A DNA stretch of 64,000 nucleotides from Streptomyces sp. ASQP_92 (GCF_025399895.1 NZ_JAODUA010000016.1:62001-126000), one strand, 5' to 3'; counted from the stretch's first letter, positions 42,193 to 50,526 are shown. Numbers and translations are program-made. The notes: generated from the sequence alone by a model not told the origin.

Positions 42193-42398
42193 CGGCGGTC
42201 CTCCTCCACGACGGTGGTGGCTCCGGGAACCACGCGCCGCCTGCGCAGCACACTGGTGAAGACGGCCACGCCGATGATGCCGACGGCCATCAGGATCAGG
42301 CCCACGACGTCGACGTTCACACCGCTTGCGTGCCAGTCCGTCGCGAACGTGAGGATCGCCCCCACCGCGATGAGGATGATGCAACCGCCCAAGCCCAT
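42177..42398 (-). CDS. DUF6458-like small membrane protein
   Basis: 73 residues. Two hydrophobic helices: MGLGGCIILIAVGAILTFAT and VDVVGLILMAVGIIGVAVFT, then a basic/acidic tail RRRRVVPGATTVVEEDRRG. This matches the small actinobacterial DUF6458 membrane proteins; function unknown. The ATG at 42398 follows GAGGCGAG. Downstream of the aminopeptidase gene on the same strand but separated from it by a strong hairpin. Confidence 0.8.
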   Translation of the reverse strand: MGLGGCIILIAVGAILTFATDWHASGVNVDVVGLILMAVGIIGVAVFTSVLRRRRVVPGATTVVEEDRRGPLM

Positions 42399-42424
42399 GG
42401 ATCTCGCCTCCGTGAAAGGTGGTG

Positions 42425-42455
42425 GACCGTCCGGGTACCCGCGCCCCGGACGGTC
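42425..42455 (-). terminator. Hairpin terminator of the aminopeptidase gene
   Basis: Perfect 11-bp stem GACCGTCCGGG / CCCGGACGGTC with a 9-nt loop, 40 bp past the aminopeptidase stop. Confidence 0.82.
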
Positions 42456-42495
42456 AATCACCTTGTGCGGTGCGGCGGTTGTACGCCGTCGCGCC

Positions 42496-43791
42496 TCAGC
42501 CCGCCAGGAACGCGGCCAGCGCGCCCGCGAGCAGGTGCGGGTCGTCGGCGCCGCACAGTTCGCGCGCGCTGTGCATCGACAGGATCGCCACACCGATGTC
42601 GACGGTCTGGATACCGTGCCGGGCGGCGGTGATCGGGCCGATCGTCGTGCCGCAGGGCATCGCGTTGTTGGAGACGAAGGTCTGCCACGGCACCCCGGCG
42701 CGCTCGCAGGCCGCCGCGAACACGGCACGGCCGGCGCCGTCGGTGGCGTACCGGGCGTTCACGTTGACCTTGAGGATGGGGCCGCCGTTGGCGCGCGGGT
42801 GGTGCGTGGGGTCGTGCCGCTCGGCGTAGTTGGGGTGCACGGCGTGGCCGGTGTCGGAGGACAGGCAGATCGTTCCTGCGAAGGCGCGGGCGCGGTCCTC
42901 GTAGCTGCCGCCGCGGGCGAACACCGAGCGTTCCATGACGTTGCCGAGCAGCGGGCCGTCGGCGCCGGTGTCGGCCTGCGAGCCGTCCTCCTCGTGGTCG
43001 AAGGCGGCGAGCACCGGGATGAAGGGGAGGTCGTCGTCGCCGGACACGGCGGCCAGGGCGGCGGCCCCGGCGTGCACGGACAGCAGGTTGTCCATGCGGG
43101 GCCCGGCCACCAACTCCCGGTCGCGGCCCAGGTATGCGGGCGCCTCGACGGAGTGCAGCATCAGGTCCCAGCCGGCCACCTCGCCCTCGTCGAGCTCGGC
43201 CTCCTGCTCCAGGAAGCGGATCAGATCGCCTTCATGCACGTCGTCGCCGAGGCCCCAGATCGGCTGGAGGTGGCGCTGGCGGTCGAGCTTGAGCCCGTCG
43301 GTGTTGACCGAGCGGTCCAGGTGCACGGCGAGCTGCGGTACGCGCATGAGCGGGCGGTCCACGTTGACCAGGCGGTGGCTGCCGTCCTTGAGGGTGAGCC
43401 GCCCCGCGATGCCGAGGTCGCGGTCGAGCCAGGTGTTGAGCAGCGTCCCGCCGTAGATCTCCACGGCCACCTGCCGCCAGCCGTACGCCCCCGAGTCCGG
43501 CCGCGGCTTCACGCGCAGGTTCGGGGAGTCGGTGTGGGCTCCCACGATCCGGTACGGGGTGTGGGGCTCGGCGCCCTCGGGCACGTACCAGGCCACGATG
43601 GCGCCGCCGCGCAGCACGTACTTTCCGCCGTGCGTGCCGTCCCAGGCGTCCGTCTCCTGGACCTGCCGGAACCCGGCCTTCTCCAGGCGAGCGGCCGCGT
43701 TGGCCACGGCGTGGTACTGCGACGGGCTCGCCGCGAGGAAGGTCATCAGGTCGTCGGTGTGGCCGCGGTCGAAGCGGGGCGGTGTGCTCAT
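42496..43791 (-). CDS. M18-family aminopeptidase
   Basis: 431 residues. M18 metallopeptidase: metal-binding GAHTDSPNLRVKPRPDSG, GGTLLNTWLDRDLGIAGRL, FDHEEDGSQADTGADGPLLG and near the C-terminus MPCGTTIGPITAARHGIQTV with DIGVAILSMHSARELCGADD. Cleaves N-terminal (often acidic or neutral) residues from peptides; cytosolic, dodecameric in known members. ATG start. Followed by a terminator and preceded upstream by a repeat block. Confidence 0.92.
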   Translation of the reverse strand: MSTPPRFDRGHTDDLMTFLAASPSQYHAVANAAARLEKAGFRQVQETDAWDGTHGGKYVLRGGAIVAWYVPEGAEPHTPYRIVGAHTDSPNLRVKPRPDSGAYGWRQVAVEIYGGTLLNTWLDRDLGIAGRLTLKDGSHRLVNVDRPLMRVPQLAVHLDRSVNTDGLKLDRQRHLQPIWGLGDDVHEGDLIRFLEQEAELDEGEVAGWDLMLHSVEAPAYLGRDRELVAGPRMDNLLSVHAGAAALAAVSGDDDLPFIPVLAAFDHEEDGSQADTGADGPLLGNVMERSVFARGGSYEDRARAFAGTICLSSDTGHAVHPNYAERHDPTHHPRANGGPILKVNVNARYATDGAGRAVFAAACERAGVPWQTFVSNNAMPCGTTIGPITAARHGIQTVDIGVAILSMHSARELCGADDPHLLAGALAAFLAG

Positions 43792-43901
43792 GCCGCCACC
43801 CTAGCGGCGCCCCGCCCCCCTCCCCGGGCCTCCGCCCCAGACCCCGGGGGCACCTCTGCCCCCACCCGCCCGTGACCCGGGGTTGGATGGTTCGGGCCTT
43901 C

Positions 43902-44290
43902 CTGGGGCTCCGCCCCAGACCCCGTTCGCGCCTGAACGGCGCTCGTCCTCAATCGCCGGACGGGCTGAGGTGTCCCATGCTGCCCCGCACCGAGTAGTTA
44001 GGGGCGCGGGGAACTGCGCGAGAAGCGACCGCGGTCCGCAGCCGAGAGCGGGGTTGCCTGGGGCTCCGCCCCAGACCCCGTTCGCGCCTTAAGGGCGCTC
44101 GTCCTCAATCGCCGGACGGGCTGAGGTGTCCCGTGCTGCCCCGCACCGAGCAGCCAGGGGCGCGGGGAACTGCGCGAGAAGCGACCGCGGTCCGCGGACG
44201 CGAGCAGGGTTCAGGGGCGCGGGGAACTGCGCGAGAAGCGACCGCGGTCCGCAGGATCGAGCGGGTTTAGGGGCGCGGGGAACTGCGCGG
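43902..44290 (-). repeat. Modular intergenic repeat block 2 (reverse)
   Basis: Within the 574-bp gap between acyl-CoA dehydrogenase and aminopeptidase genes. Reverse module B at 43902-43972 and 44058-44128; reverse module A at 44000-44040, 44156-44196, 44213-44253 and a truncated 44268-44290. It reads downstream of the minus-strand acyl-CoA dehydrogenase gene. A related hairpin word also occurs at about 43826-43845. No gene seen. Confidence 0.85.
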
Positions 44291-44320
44291 GACGGGGCCC
44301 CGGGATGGGGGCATGGAGAA

Positions 44321-44350
44321 GGGGCTCGGGGTCCGACCACCCCGAGCCCC
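44321..44350 (-). terminator. Hairpin terminator of the acyl-CoA dehydrogenase gene
   Basis: Perfect 11-bp stem GGGGCTCGGGG / CCCCGAGCCCC with an 8-nt loop, 15 bp past the stop. Confidence 0.87.
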
Positions 44351-44365
44351 CGGTACCGCGGGTGG

Positions 44366-46195
44366 CTAGAACGCCGCCTCGTCCAGCTCCATCAGCGAGT
44401 TGTCGACCGTCTCGGCCTGCGCCCGAGCCGTACCGACCCCCGGCAGAACGTTCGCCGCGAAGAACTTCGCAGCCGCGATCTTGCCGGTGTAGAACGGGAC
44501 GTCCTTCGCGGAGGCCGAGGACAGCTTCTCGGCCGCGACCGCCGCACCCTTGAGGAGCAGGTAGCCGACGACCACGTCACCCGAGGCCATCAGCAGACGG
44601 GTCGTGTTGAGACCCACCTTGTAGATGTTCTTGACGTCCTCGCCCGTCGCCGTGAGGTCCGTGATCATCGTGCCGACGATCGCCTCCAGGTCGACGGCCG
44701 CCTTGGCCAGCGCGTCCAGCGAGCCGCCCAGCGCCTCGTTGCCGTTCTGCTCCGCGAGGAACTTCTTGATCTCCTCGGAGAGCGCGTTCAGGGACGCGCC
44801 CTGGTCACGGACGATCTTCCGGAAGAAGAAGTCCTGACCCTGGATTGCCGTCGTGCCCTCGTACAGCGTGTCGATCTTCGCGTCACGGATGTACTGCTCG
44901 ATCGGGTACTCCTGGAGGTACCCGGAGCCGCCGAAGGTCTGGAGCGACTCGTGCGACAGCTTCTCGTACGACTTCTCCGAGCCGTAGCCCTTCACGATGG
45001 GCAGCAGCAGGTCGTTCAGGCCGACGAGCGCCTTCGCGTCCTCGCCCGCCGCCTCCTTGACCTGGATCGCGTCCTGGATCGAGGCGGTGTAGAGGACGAG
45101 CGAGCGCATGCCCTCCGCGTACGCCTTCTGCGTCATCAACGAGCGCCGCACGTCCGGGTGGTGAGTGATCGTCACCTTCGGCGCGGTCTTGTCCATGAAC
45201 TGCGAGAGGTCGCTGCCCTGGACGCGCTCCTTGGCGTACTCGAGGGCGTTGAGGTAACCCGTCGACAGCGTCGCGATCGCCTTCGTGCCGACCATCATGC
45301 GGGCGAACTCGATGATCATGAACATCTGGCGGATGCCGTCGTGCTTGTCGCCGATCAGCCAGCCCTTGGCGGGGTGCTGGTCGCCGAACGTCATCTCGCA
45401 CGTGTTAGAGGCCTTGAGGCCCATCTTGTGCTCGACGTTCGTCGCGTACACGCCGTTGCGCTCGCCCAGCTCGCCGGTCTCCCAGTCGAAGTGGAACTTC
45501 GGGACGAGGAAGAGCGACAGGCCCTTGGTGCCGGGGCCGTGACCCTCGGGGCGCGCCAGGACGTAGTGGAGGATGTTCTCCTCCATGTCGTGCTCACCCG
45601 AGGTGATGAAGCGCTTCACACCCTCGATGTGCCACGAGCCGTCGTCCTGCTGCACGGCCTTGGTGCGGCCGGCGCCGACGTCCGAACCGGCGTCCGGCTC
45701 GGTGAGCACCATCGTCGAGCCCCAGCGCTTCTCGACCGCGATCTCGGCGATCTTCTTCTGCTGCTCGTTGCCCTCCTCGAAGAGGATGCCGGCGAACGCG
45801 GGACCGGAGGAGTACATCCAGATCGCCGGGTTCGAGCCGAGCAGCAGCTCCGCGTACGCCCAGATCAGCGAGCGCGGCGAAACGGTGCCGCCGATCTCCT
45901 CGGGCAGGCCGAGCCGCCAGTACTCGGAGTCCATGAACGCCTTGTAGGAGCTCTTGAAGGACTCCGGTACCGGAGCGGTGTTCGTGGCCGGGTCGAAGAC
46001 CGGCGGGTTGCGGTCCGCGTCCGCGAAGGAGTCGGCCAGCTCGTTCTCGGCGAGACGGGCGATCTCCTCCAGGATCGACTTGGCGGTGTCGACGTCCATC
46101 TCCCCGAACGGGCCGGTGCCGTACAGCTTGTCGCGTCCGAGCACCTCGAAGAGGTTGAACTCGATGTCGCGGAGATTCGACTTGTAGTGCCCCAT
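44366..46195 (-). CDS. Long acyl-CoA dehydrogenase (FadE-type, about 610 aa)
   Basis: 609 residues. FAD-dependent first step of fatty-acid beta-oxidation. Acyl-CoA dehydrogenase motifs: MVLTEPDAGSDVGAGRTKAV, HIEGVKRFITSGEHD, FGGSGYLQEYPIEQYIRDAK and the catalytic-base segment DTLYEGTTAIQGQDFFFRK. An about 150-residue C-terminal extension (LGGSLDALAKAAVDLEAIVG...) is typical of the large class. The ATG at 46195 follows CGGAG. Upstream inverted repeats suggest acyl-CoA-responsive control. A pirin gene lies 2.2 kb away; a pirin/acyl-CoA dehydrogenase link has been described in Streptomyces (from memory). Confidence 0.93.
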   Translation of the reverse strand: MGHYKSNLRDIEFNLFEVLGRDKLYGTGPFGEMDVDTAKSILEEIARLAENELADSFADADRNPPVFDPATNTAPVPESFKSSYKAFMDSEYWRLGLPEEIGGTVSPRSLIWAYAELLLGSNPAIWMYSSGPAFAGILFEEGNEQQKKIAEIAVEKRWGSTMVLTEPDAGSDVGAGRTKAVQQDDGSWHIEGVKRFITSGEHDMEENILHYVLARPEGHGPGTKGLSLFLVPKFHFDWETGELGERNGVYATNVEHKMGLKASNTCEMTFGDQHPAKGWLIGDKHDGIRQMFMIIEFARMMVGTKAIATLSTGYLNALEYAKERVQGSDLSQFMDKTAPKVTITHHPDVRRSLMTQKAYAEGMRSLVLYTASIQDAIQVKEAAGEDAKALVGLNDLLLPIVKGYGSEKSYEKLSHESLQTFGGSGYLQEYPIEQYIRDAKIDTLYEGTTAIQGQDFFFRKIVRDQGASLNALSEEIKKFLAEQNGNEALGGSLDALAKAAVDLEAIVGTMITDLTATGEDVKNIYKVGLNTTRLLMASGDVVVGYLLLKGAAVAAEKLSSASAKDVPFYTGKIAAAKFFAANVLPGVGTARAQAETVDNSLMELDEAAF

Positions 46196-46229
46196 GGCGA
46201 CGGCTCCGTAAGCAGGGTGTCGGTTACAT

Positions 46230-46275
46230 CTACCAGCAAGTAGGTCAGTCCCTACGATGATGCTACCCACCGGTA
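46230..46275. promoter_or_regulatory. Cluster of inverted repeats upstream of acyl-CoA dehydrogenase
   Basis: Two related 12-bp sites, TACCAGCAAGTA (46231-46242) and TACCCACCGGTA (46264-46275), 33 bp apart, fit TACC-nnnn-(A/G)GTA. Between them is GTAGG-TCAGTC-CCTAC-like symmetry (46240-46255). They lie 36-80 bp before the start codon, where a TetR- or GntR-type fatty-acid regulator could bind. Confidence 0.55.
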
Positions 46276-46310
46276 ATAACGCGCAACCTCTGGCCGAGAA
46301 CTGTGACGTG

Positions 46311-46541
46311 TCAGGCAGTGGAACTCTGGTGAGCCGGGTGTGGCTCCGGGTGCCGCTCCAGTGCCGCCGTGAGCGCCCGCGCGGTGTCGGTGTTGCAGTT
46401 CCCGAGGATGACGAGCGGGGGAGTACCGAAGTCCCGCCCGAGCGAGGGCAGCGTGATGCCGTGTTCTGCGAGTGCGGCTCGCAGCTCCATGACGGTGTTG
46501 TACGTGTCGTCCCGGCGGGGGGTGAGGGGGGTCTTGCTCAT
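46311..46541 (-). CDS. Small protein beside the XRE/DUF397 pair, unknown
   Basis: 76 residues, MSKTPLTPRRDDTYNTVMEL then RAALAEHGITLPSLGRDF and LVILGNCNTDTARALTAALE. Strong ribosome site (AGGAGG) before the ATG at 46541. Divergent from the XRE-DUF5753 regulator. Small proteins of this kind often accompany such regulator pairs in Streptomyces. Function unknown. Confidence 0.7.
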   Translation of the reverse strand: MSKTPLTPRRDDTYNTVMELRAALAEHGITLPSLGRDFGTPPLVILGNCNTDTARALTAALERHPEPHPAHQSSTA

Positions 46542-46659
46542 GGTGGCGCCTCCTGTGAGTGCGGTGTGTGACGAACCCCTCACACAGTGACGTTGCTTGC
46601 CCTACCGTCGGAAGTGGTTCACGTTGCGCCCGGCAACTGGCAAATGGCGGTGGTGAGTT

Positions 46660-47511
46660 GTGCCCCCTCGCAAGGAAACCGACGCGTCGGCGAATGTGCC
46701 GTCCTTCTATGGCGCCGAGCTGCGTTACAAGCGGGAGGCTGCGGGCCTCACCCTTGAGCAACTGGCCGAGGGCAGCTTTCGCGGCGTGCCATTCCTGAGC
46801 CAGATCGAGCGCGGCGAGCGCCGCATGCCGCTGGACCTGGCCAAGCATGTGGACGAGCGCCTCGGTACGGACGGCTTTTTCCAGCGCCGCTGTGAAGACG
46901 CCCGGCGCGCCCGCCAGTCCGGGCATGCGGAGTACTTCGCCGACGTGGCCGAAATGGAGCCGCGGGCGGAGACCATTGAGGAGTGGGCGCCCATGCTGGT
47001 GCCGGGCCTGCTCCAGACGGCGGACTACGCACGCGCCATCGTTCGGGCCGCCATGCCTCGTGCTGCCGACGGCGAGGTCGAAGAGAAGGTGTCGGCACGT
47101 GTGTCACGGGCCGCTCTCTTCGAGCAGGACGATCCCCCGGAGTTCTGGGTGATCTTGGACGAGTCGGTGATCTTGCGCCGCGTACTGCCGCCGTTGCAGA
47201 TGGCCGAGCTGCTGGAGCACATGGCTGGGGTGCTGCACGCCACTCGCGGCGTTTTGCAGATCGTGCCGGAAACCATGGCCACCCATCCGTTCATGATGGG
47301 CATGGCCAAGGTCATGACCTTCTCGGATGCTCCACCACTGGTCTATACGGAATCCCTGTACACCGGACAACTCATCGACTATCCAGCCGTCGTGAAGCAG
47401 TACGGGAAGTCGTACGATCTGCTCAGGGCCGCCGCGCTGTCCCCCCAGGCGTCCCTCGCCCTGATCGAAAAAGCGGCAGAGGACTTCCGAAATGGCAAGC
47501 GGCGATGGTGA
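46660..47511 (+). CDS. XRE-family regulator with DUF5753 domain
   Basis: 283 residues. N-terminal HTH (YGAELRYKREAAGLTLEQLA, then GVPFLSQIERGERRMPLDL) and C-terminal DUF5753 (about 100-270: IEEWAPMLVPGLLQTADYAR, FWVILDESVILRRVL, VYTESLYTGQLIDYP). Streptomyces genomes hold dozens of these, typically beside a DUF397 gene (WhiJ-like pairs in development). GTG start. Overlaps the DUF397 gene by 20 bp. Confidence 0.92.
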   Translation: MPPRKETDASANVPSFYGAELRYKREAAGLTLEQLAEGSFRGVPFLSQIERGERRMPLDLAKHVDERLGTDGFFQRRCEDARRARQSGHAEYFADVAEMEPRAETIEEWAPMLVPGLLQTADYARAIVRAAMPRAADGEVEEKVSARVSRAALFEQDDPPEFWVILDESVILRRVLPPLQMAELLEHMAGVLHATRGVLQIVPETMATHPFMMGMAKVMTFSDAPPLVYTESLYTGQLIDYPAVVKQYGKSYDLLRAAALSPQASLALIEKAAEDFRNGKRRW

Positions 47512-47707
47512 TTTGACGGCGGCTTGCTGGCGCAGGAGCAGCTACAGCAACGGCACCGGCGGGGACTGCGTAGAGGTAGTCGACAACGTGCCCGGGGTCG
47601 TCCCCGTACGGGACTCCAAGGCCCCGAACGGCCCCGCACTGATCATCCCGGCCGGCGCCTGGGTGCCTTTCGTGGCGGCGGTGAAGGGGGCAGGCATCCG
47701 CGGCTGA
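47492..47707 (+). CDS. DUF397 small protein
   Basis: 71 residues with the DUF397 signature WRRSSYSNGTGGDCVEVVDN, then VPVRDSKAPNGPALIIPAGA and WVPFVAAVK. Partner of the DUF5753 regulator; in WhiJ-type systems the small protein is thought to modulate the regulator. ATG start inside the end of the upstream gene, so translationally coupled. Confidence 0.93.
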   Translation: MASGDGDLTAACWRRSSYSNGTGGDCVEVVDNVPGVVPVRDSKAPNGPALIIPAGAWVPFVAAVKGAGIRG

Positions 47708-47749
47708 GACCCGCTGTCCGCCAGGACCCCGCGTCGGTAGGCTGGCCCC

Positions 47750-48211
47750 ATGTACGGCTACGACCAGAACCCGGGCGCGCAGCAGCAGTACGCCCCGCCG
47801 CAGCAGCAGATGCAGGGCGGTTACGGGGAGCAGCCGCTGTACCCGGAGCCGTCGCCGCCGTCGCTCGCCGACGCGGTGCGGGCGTTCACCACGGGCTCGC
47901 TCTCGGCCGAGGACTTCCAGCAGATCTTCGCGGGGGCCCGGGTGTACTGCCCGCGCGGTGACAACCCCGGGTTCCTGGCGCTGCACAACACCCAGCAGCC
48001 GGTGATCCCGATGTTCACCTCCCTCAAGGAGCTGCGCCGGTACGCGGGCAAGGAGTCCAAGTACTTCGTCATCACCGGCGCCGAGGTGATCGACCTCCTG
48101 CCGACCGGGTACGGCTTCGTGCTCGACATGGAGGGCGATCACCGGATGGTCTTCGACGCGAAGGCCGTGGAGCAGATGGTCGACTTCGCGATGCGGCGGA
48201 TGTACGGATAG
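47750..48211 (+). CDS. SseB N-terminal-domain protein
   Basis: 153 residues. A Gln/Tyr/Pro-rich N-terminus (about 40 residues) is followed by an SseB-like domain: GARVYCPRGDNPGFLALHNT, PVIPMFTSLKELRRYAGKES, FVITGAEVIDLLPTGYGFVL. SseB-domain proteins in Gram-positives are uncharacterised. ATG start; followed by a long hairpin. Confidence 0.83.
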   Translation: MYGYDQNPGAQQQYAPPQQQMQGGYGEQPLYPEPSPPSLADAVRAFTTGSLSAEDFQQIFAGARVYCPRGDNPGFLALHNTQQPVIPMFTSLKELRRYAGKESKYFVITGAEVIDLLPTGYGFVLDMEGDHRMVFDAKAVEQMVDFAMRRMYG

Positions 48212-48235
48212 CCATACCGCGTCCGCGTAGCCGTT

Positions 48236-48271
48236 CTTCGGGCCCGTACCCCTCGGGGTGCGGGCCCGAAG
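48236..48271 (+). terminator. Long hairpin after the SseB gene
   Basis: 11-bp outer stem CTTCGGGCCCG / CGGGCCCGAAG; the inner ACCCC / GGGGT extends pairing through one T-G wobble. 24 bp past the stop. Confidence 0.85.
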
Positions 48272-48332
48272 TGTGTCCGGGGCGGGGGCCGGAAGGGGGC
48301 GGGAATGGGCACGCCTTGCAGGATGTTCACCA

Positions 48333-48347
48333 TTCAACTACTTTGAA
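48333..48347. promoter_or_regulatory. Inverted repeat upstream of pirin
   Basis: TTCAA-CTACT-TTGAA, perfect 5-bp arms in an AT-rich patch, 32 bp before the pirin start. It fits a MarR-type operator overlapping the promoter. Confidence 0.55.
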
Positions 48348-48378
48348 CGTAGAGCATCCCCGCAAGGAGGGCCGTCCC

Positions 48379-49356
48379 ATGCCTGCTGTGACCGTCGAAA
48401 ACCCGTTGACCCTGCCGCGCGTGACCGCGCCGGAGGGAGCCTCGGCGCGGCCGGTCCTCGCCGTGACCACCGCTCCGCAGGGGTTCGAGGGGGAGGGGTT
48501 CCCGGTGCGCCGCGCGTTCGCCGGGATCAACTACAAGTACCTCGACCCGTTCATCATGATGGACCAGATGGGCGAGGTGGAGTACGCGCCGGGCGAGCCC
48601 AAGGGCACGCCGTGGCACCCGCACCGGGGGTTCGAGACCGTCACGTACATCATCGACGGGATCTTCGACCACCAGGACTCCAACGGTGGCGGCGGAACCA
48701 TCACCAACGGCGACACCCAGTGGATGACGGCGGGCTCCGGCCTGCTGCACATCGAGGCGCCGCCGGAGTCGCTGGTCGTGTCCGGCGGGCTCTTCCACGG
48801 GCTCCAGCTGTGGGTGAACCTGCCGGCCCGGGACAAGATGATGGCCCCGCGCTACCAGGACATTCGCAGCGGATCCGTCCAGCTGCTCACCTCTCCCGAC
48901 GGGGGCGCGCTGATGCGGGTCATCGCCGGTGAGCTCGACGGCCACGAGGGGCCGGGGATCACGCACACCCCGATCACGATGGTCCACGCGACGCTCGCGC
49001 CGGGCGCGGAGATCACCCTGCCCTGGCGGGAGGAGTTCAACGGCCTCGCGTACGTGCTGGCCGGACGCGGCTCGGTCGGCGCGGAGCGGCGGCCCGTGCA
49101 CATGGGGCAGACCGCGGTGTTCGGCGAGGGCGGTTCGCTGACCGTCCGGGCGGACGAGAAGCAGGACTCCAACGCGCCCGACCTGGAGGTCGTGCTGCTC
49201 GGTGGGCAGCCCATCCGGGAGCCGATGGCGCACTACGGGCCGTTCGTGATGAACACGCGCGCCGAGCTTGAGCAGGCCTTCGAGGACTTCCAGAAGGGCC
49301 GGCTCGGCACGATCCCGGCCGTGCACGGCATGACCGCGAGCGGCCCGCAGGGCTGA
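48379..49356 (+). CDS. Pirin-family protein
   Basis: 325 residues, two cupin domains. The iron-binding His motif is visible as WHPHRGFETVTYIIDG (His/His), with HIEAPPESLVVSGGLFHGLQ and DPFIMMDQMGEVEYAPGEP. A C-terminal cupin follows (EITLPWREEFNGLAYVLAGR). Fe-dependent; some pirins act as quercetinases, others as redox-sensing partners of metabolic enzymes. The ATG at 48379 has an AAGGAGG site. Confidence 0.92.
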   Translation: MPAVTVENPLTLPRVTAPEGASARPVLAVTTAPQGFEGEGFPVRRAFAGINYKYLDPFIMMDQMGEVEYAPGEPKGTPWHPHRGFETVTYIIDGIFDHQDSNGGGGTITNGDTQWMTAGSGLLHIEAPPESLVVSGGLFHGLQLWVNLPARDKMMAPRYQDIRSGSVQLLTSPDGGALMRVIAGELDGHEGPGITHTPITMVHATLAPGAEITLPWREEFNGLAYVLAGRGSVGAERRPVHMGQTAVFGEGGSLTVRADEKQDSNAPDLEVVLLGGQPIREPMAHYGPFVMNTRAELEQAFEDFQKGRLGTIPAVHGMTASGPQG

Positions 49357-49393
49357 TCTCCTGCGGGGCGCGCCCGCCCGCATCACGGGGTGA

Positions 49394-49801
49394 TCATGAG
49401 CCCTGTTGGCGTTCGGCAGTCGATGACAGGGGCGTCCGGCTCTCGCCGGCACGCCCCCGCCGGGCCGCGATCAGGGCCAGCACCCCGAGCACGATCAGTC
49501 CGGGTGCGCCCGAGACGGGGCAGAGGATCTGAAGCGGCACGCCGATGGCGAGCAGATACCAGCCCAGCTGCGCCGGGAGGATCCCGGTGTCACGGACGAT
49601 GCGTTGGCTGAGGGTGCCCAGGGCGAGCAGGCCGAACCCCGCGATGAAGAACCACGTCTCGTACCCACGCTGCGGATTTCCGGGGACGGCGTTCCAGAAT
49701 CCGGCGCGGGCCACGTCACCGAAGGTGCTGGAGGCGCTCAGGGCGACCGCGAAGTGCAGTGCGGCCAGCCCTGCCACCAGTCTGGGAATCCATCGGGTCA
49801 T
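49394..49801 (-). CDS. DUF6463-like membrane protein
   Basis: 135 residues with four hydrophobic segments (RLVAGLAALHFAVALSAS, TWFFIAGFGLLALGTLSQR, AQLGWYLLAIGVPLQILC, LIVLGVLALIAA) and FGDVARAGFWNAVPGNPQRG; resembles DUF6463. Divergent from a TetR gene, whose likely operators lie in the spacer. ATG at 49801 is coupled (ATGA) to a 23-codon upstream reading frame. Convergent with pirin. Confidence 0.75.
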   Translation of the reverse strand: MTRWIPRLVAGLAALHFAVALSASSTFGDVARAGFWNAVPGNPQRGYETWFFIAGFGLLALGTLSQRIVRDTGILPAQLGWYLLAIGVPLQILCPVSGAPGLIVLGVLALIAARRGRAGESRTPLSSTAERQQGS

Positions 49802-49869
49802 CGTCGGCCTCCCCCGGTCGCGCCGAGGCCGACCGTGACCGCCGCGCCGGCGAGTTCCGTCAGTGTCAT
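49798..49869 (-). CDS. 23-residue upstream reading frame (leader peptide)
   Basis: Starts ATG at 49869 with a strong GGGGGAG site 4 nt upstream and encodes MTLTELAGAAVTVGLGATGG then GRR. Its TGA overlaps the DUF6463 ATG (ATGA). The DUF6463 start itself has no good site, so translation may depend on coupling from this short frame. Too small to assign a function; a regulatory leader or tiny membrane peptide. Confidence 0.55.
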   Translation of the reverse strand: MTLTELAGAAVTVGLGATGGGRR

Positions 49870-49886
49870 GCTGCTCCCCCTGTCAT

Positions 49887-49904
49887 CCGTACACCCCTGT
49901 ACGG
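49887..49904. promoter_or_regulatory. Candidate TetR operator 1
   Basis: CCGTACA-CCCC-TGTACGG, perfect 7-bp arms, 17 bp upstream of the short leader reading frame and 26 bp before the TetR start. Confidence 0.68.
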
Positions 49905-49909
49905 CTGGA

Positions 49910-49927
49910 CCATACAGTACTGTACGG
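49910..49927. promoter_or_regulatory. Candidate TetR operator 2
   Basis: CCATACAGTACTGTACGG, with the perfect 12-bp palindrome TACAGTACTGTA at 49913-49924, 5 bp before the TetR ATG. Shares the TGTACGG half with operator 1, so the two are probably a tandem pair for autoregulation. Confidence 0.72.
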
Positions 49928-49929
49928 AC

Positions 49930-50526
49930 ATGGCGAGAAAGCACCTCACACCCCAGGACTGGTCCACCGCGGCGTTGCGTGCGATGGCACGCGGGGGAGT
50001 CGCCGCGGTGTCGGTCAACGCCCTCGCGGGCGAGCTGGGGGCGACCCGGGGCAGCTTCTACTGGCACTTCAAGGATCGCGACGCACTGCTGACCGCCGCG
50101 CTGGAAATGTGGGAGCGCAAAACCACCACGGCCCTCATCACGGAGCTGGGTGACATCACCGACCCCCGGCAGCGGCTGAGGGTCCTGCTCACCACCGGGC
50201 TGGGGCAGGGAAGCAGCGACGGCCTGGAGCCCGCGATCGTCGCCCACGCCGATCACCCCGCCGTCGCCCGGGTCCTGCGCCGGGTCACCGAGCGGCGCAT
50301 CGCCTACCTCACGGACCTCTACGCCGACCTGGGCCTGGCCCCCGCCGCCGCCCGGCGTCAGGCCGTCGCCGCGTATGCCACGTACCTCGGATGGCACGAA
50401 CTGCGCCACTCCGTCTGCGACATCGTTCCCGAGGTCGCCACCGAGGGCGCCGTCGCCGGCGCCGCGCTCGAGCACCTCATCACCGAGCTGGCCCGACCCG
50501 CCGTACACCGGGCGGAGCCGGAATAG
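49930..50526 (+). CDS. TetR-family regulator of the DUF6463 pair
   Basis: 198 residues. HTH: GVAAVSVNALAGELGATRGS then FYWHFKDRDALLTAALEMWE (about 22-62); C-terminal helical ligand domain with LEPAIVAHADHPAVARVLRR. The ATG at 49930 lies only 5 bp after a perfect palindrome, so the transcript may be nearly leaderless and autorepressed. Ligand unknown. Confidence 0.87.
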   Translation: MARKHLTPQDWSTAALRAMARGGVAAVSVNALAGELGATRGSFYWHFKDRDALLTAALEMWERKTTTALITELGDITDPRQRLRVLLTTGLGQGSSDGLEPAIVAHADHPAVARVLRRVTERRIAYLTDLYADLGLAPAAARRQAVAAYATYLGWHELRHSVCDIVPEVATEGAVAGAALEHLITELARPAVHRAEPE

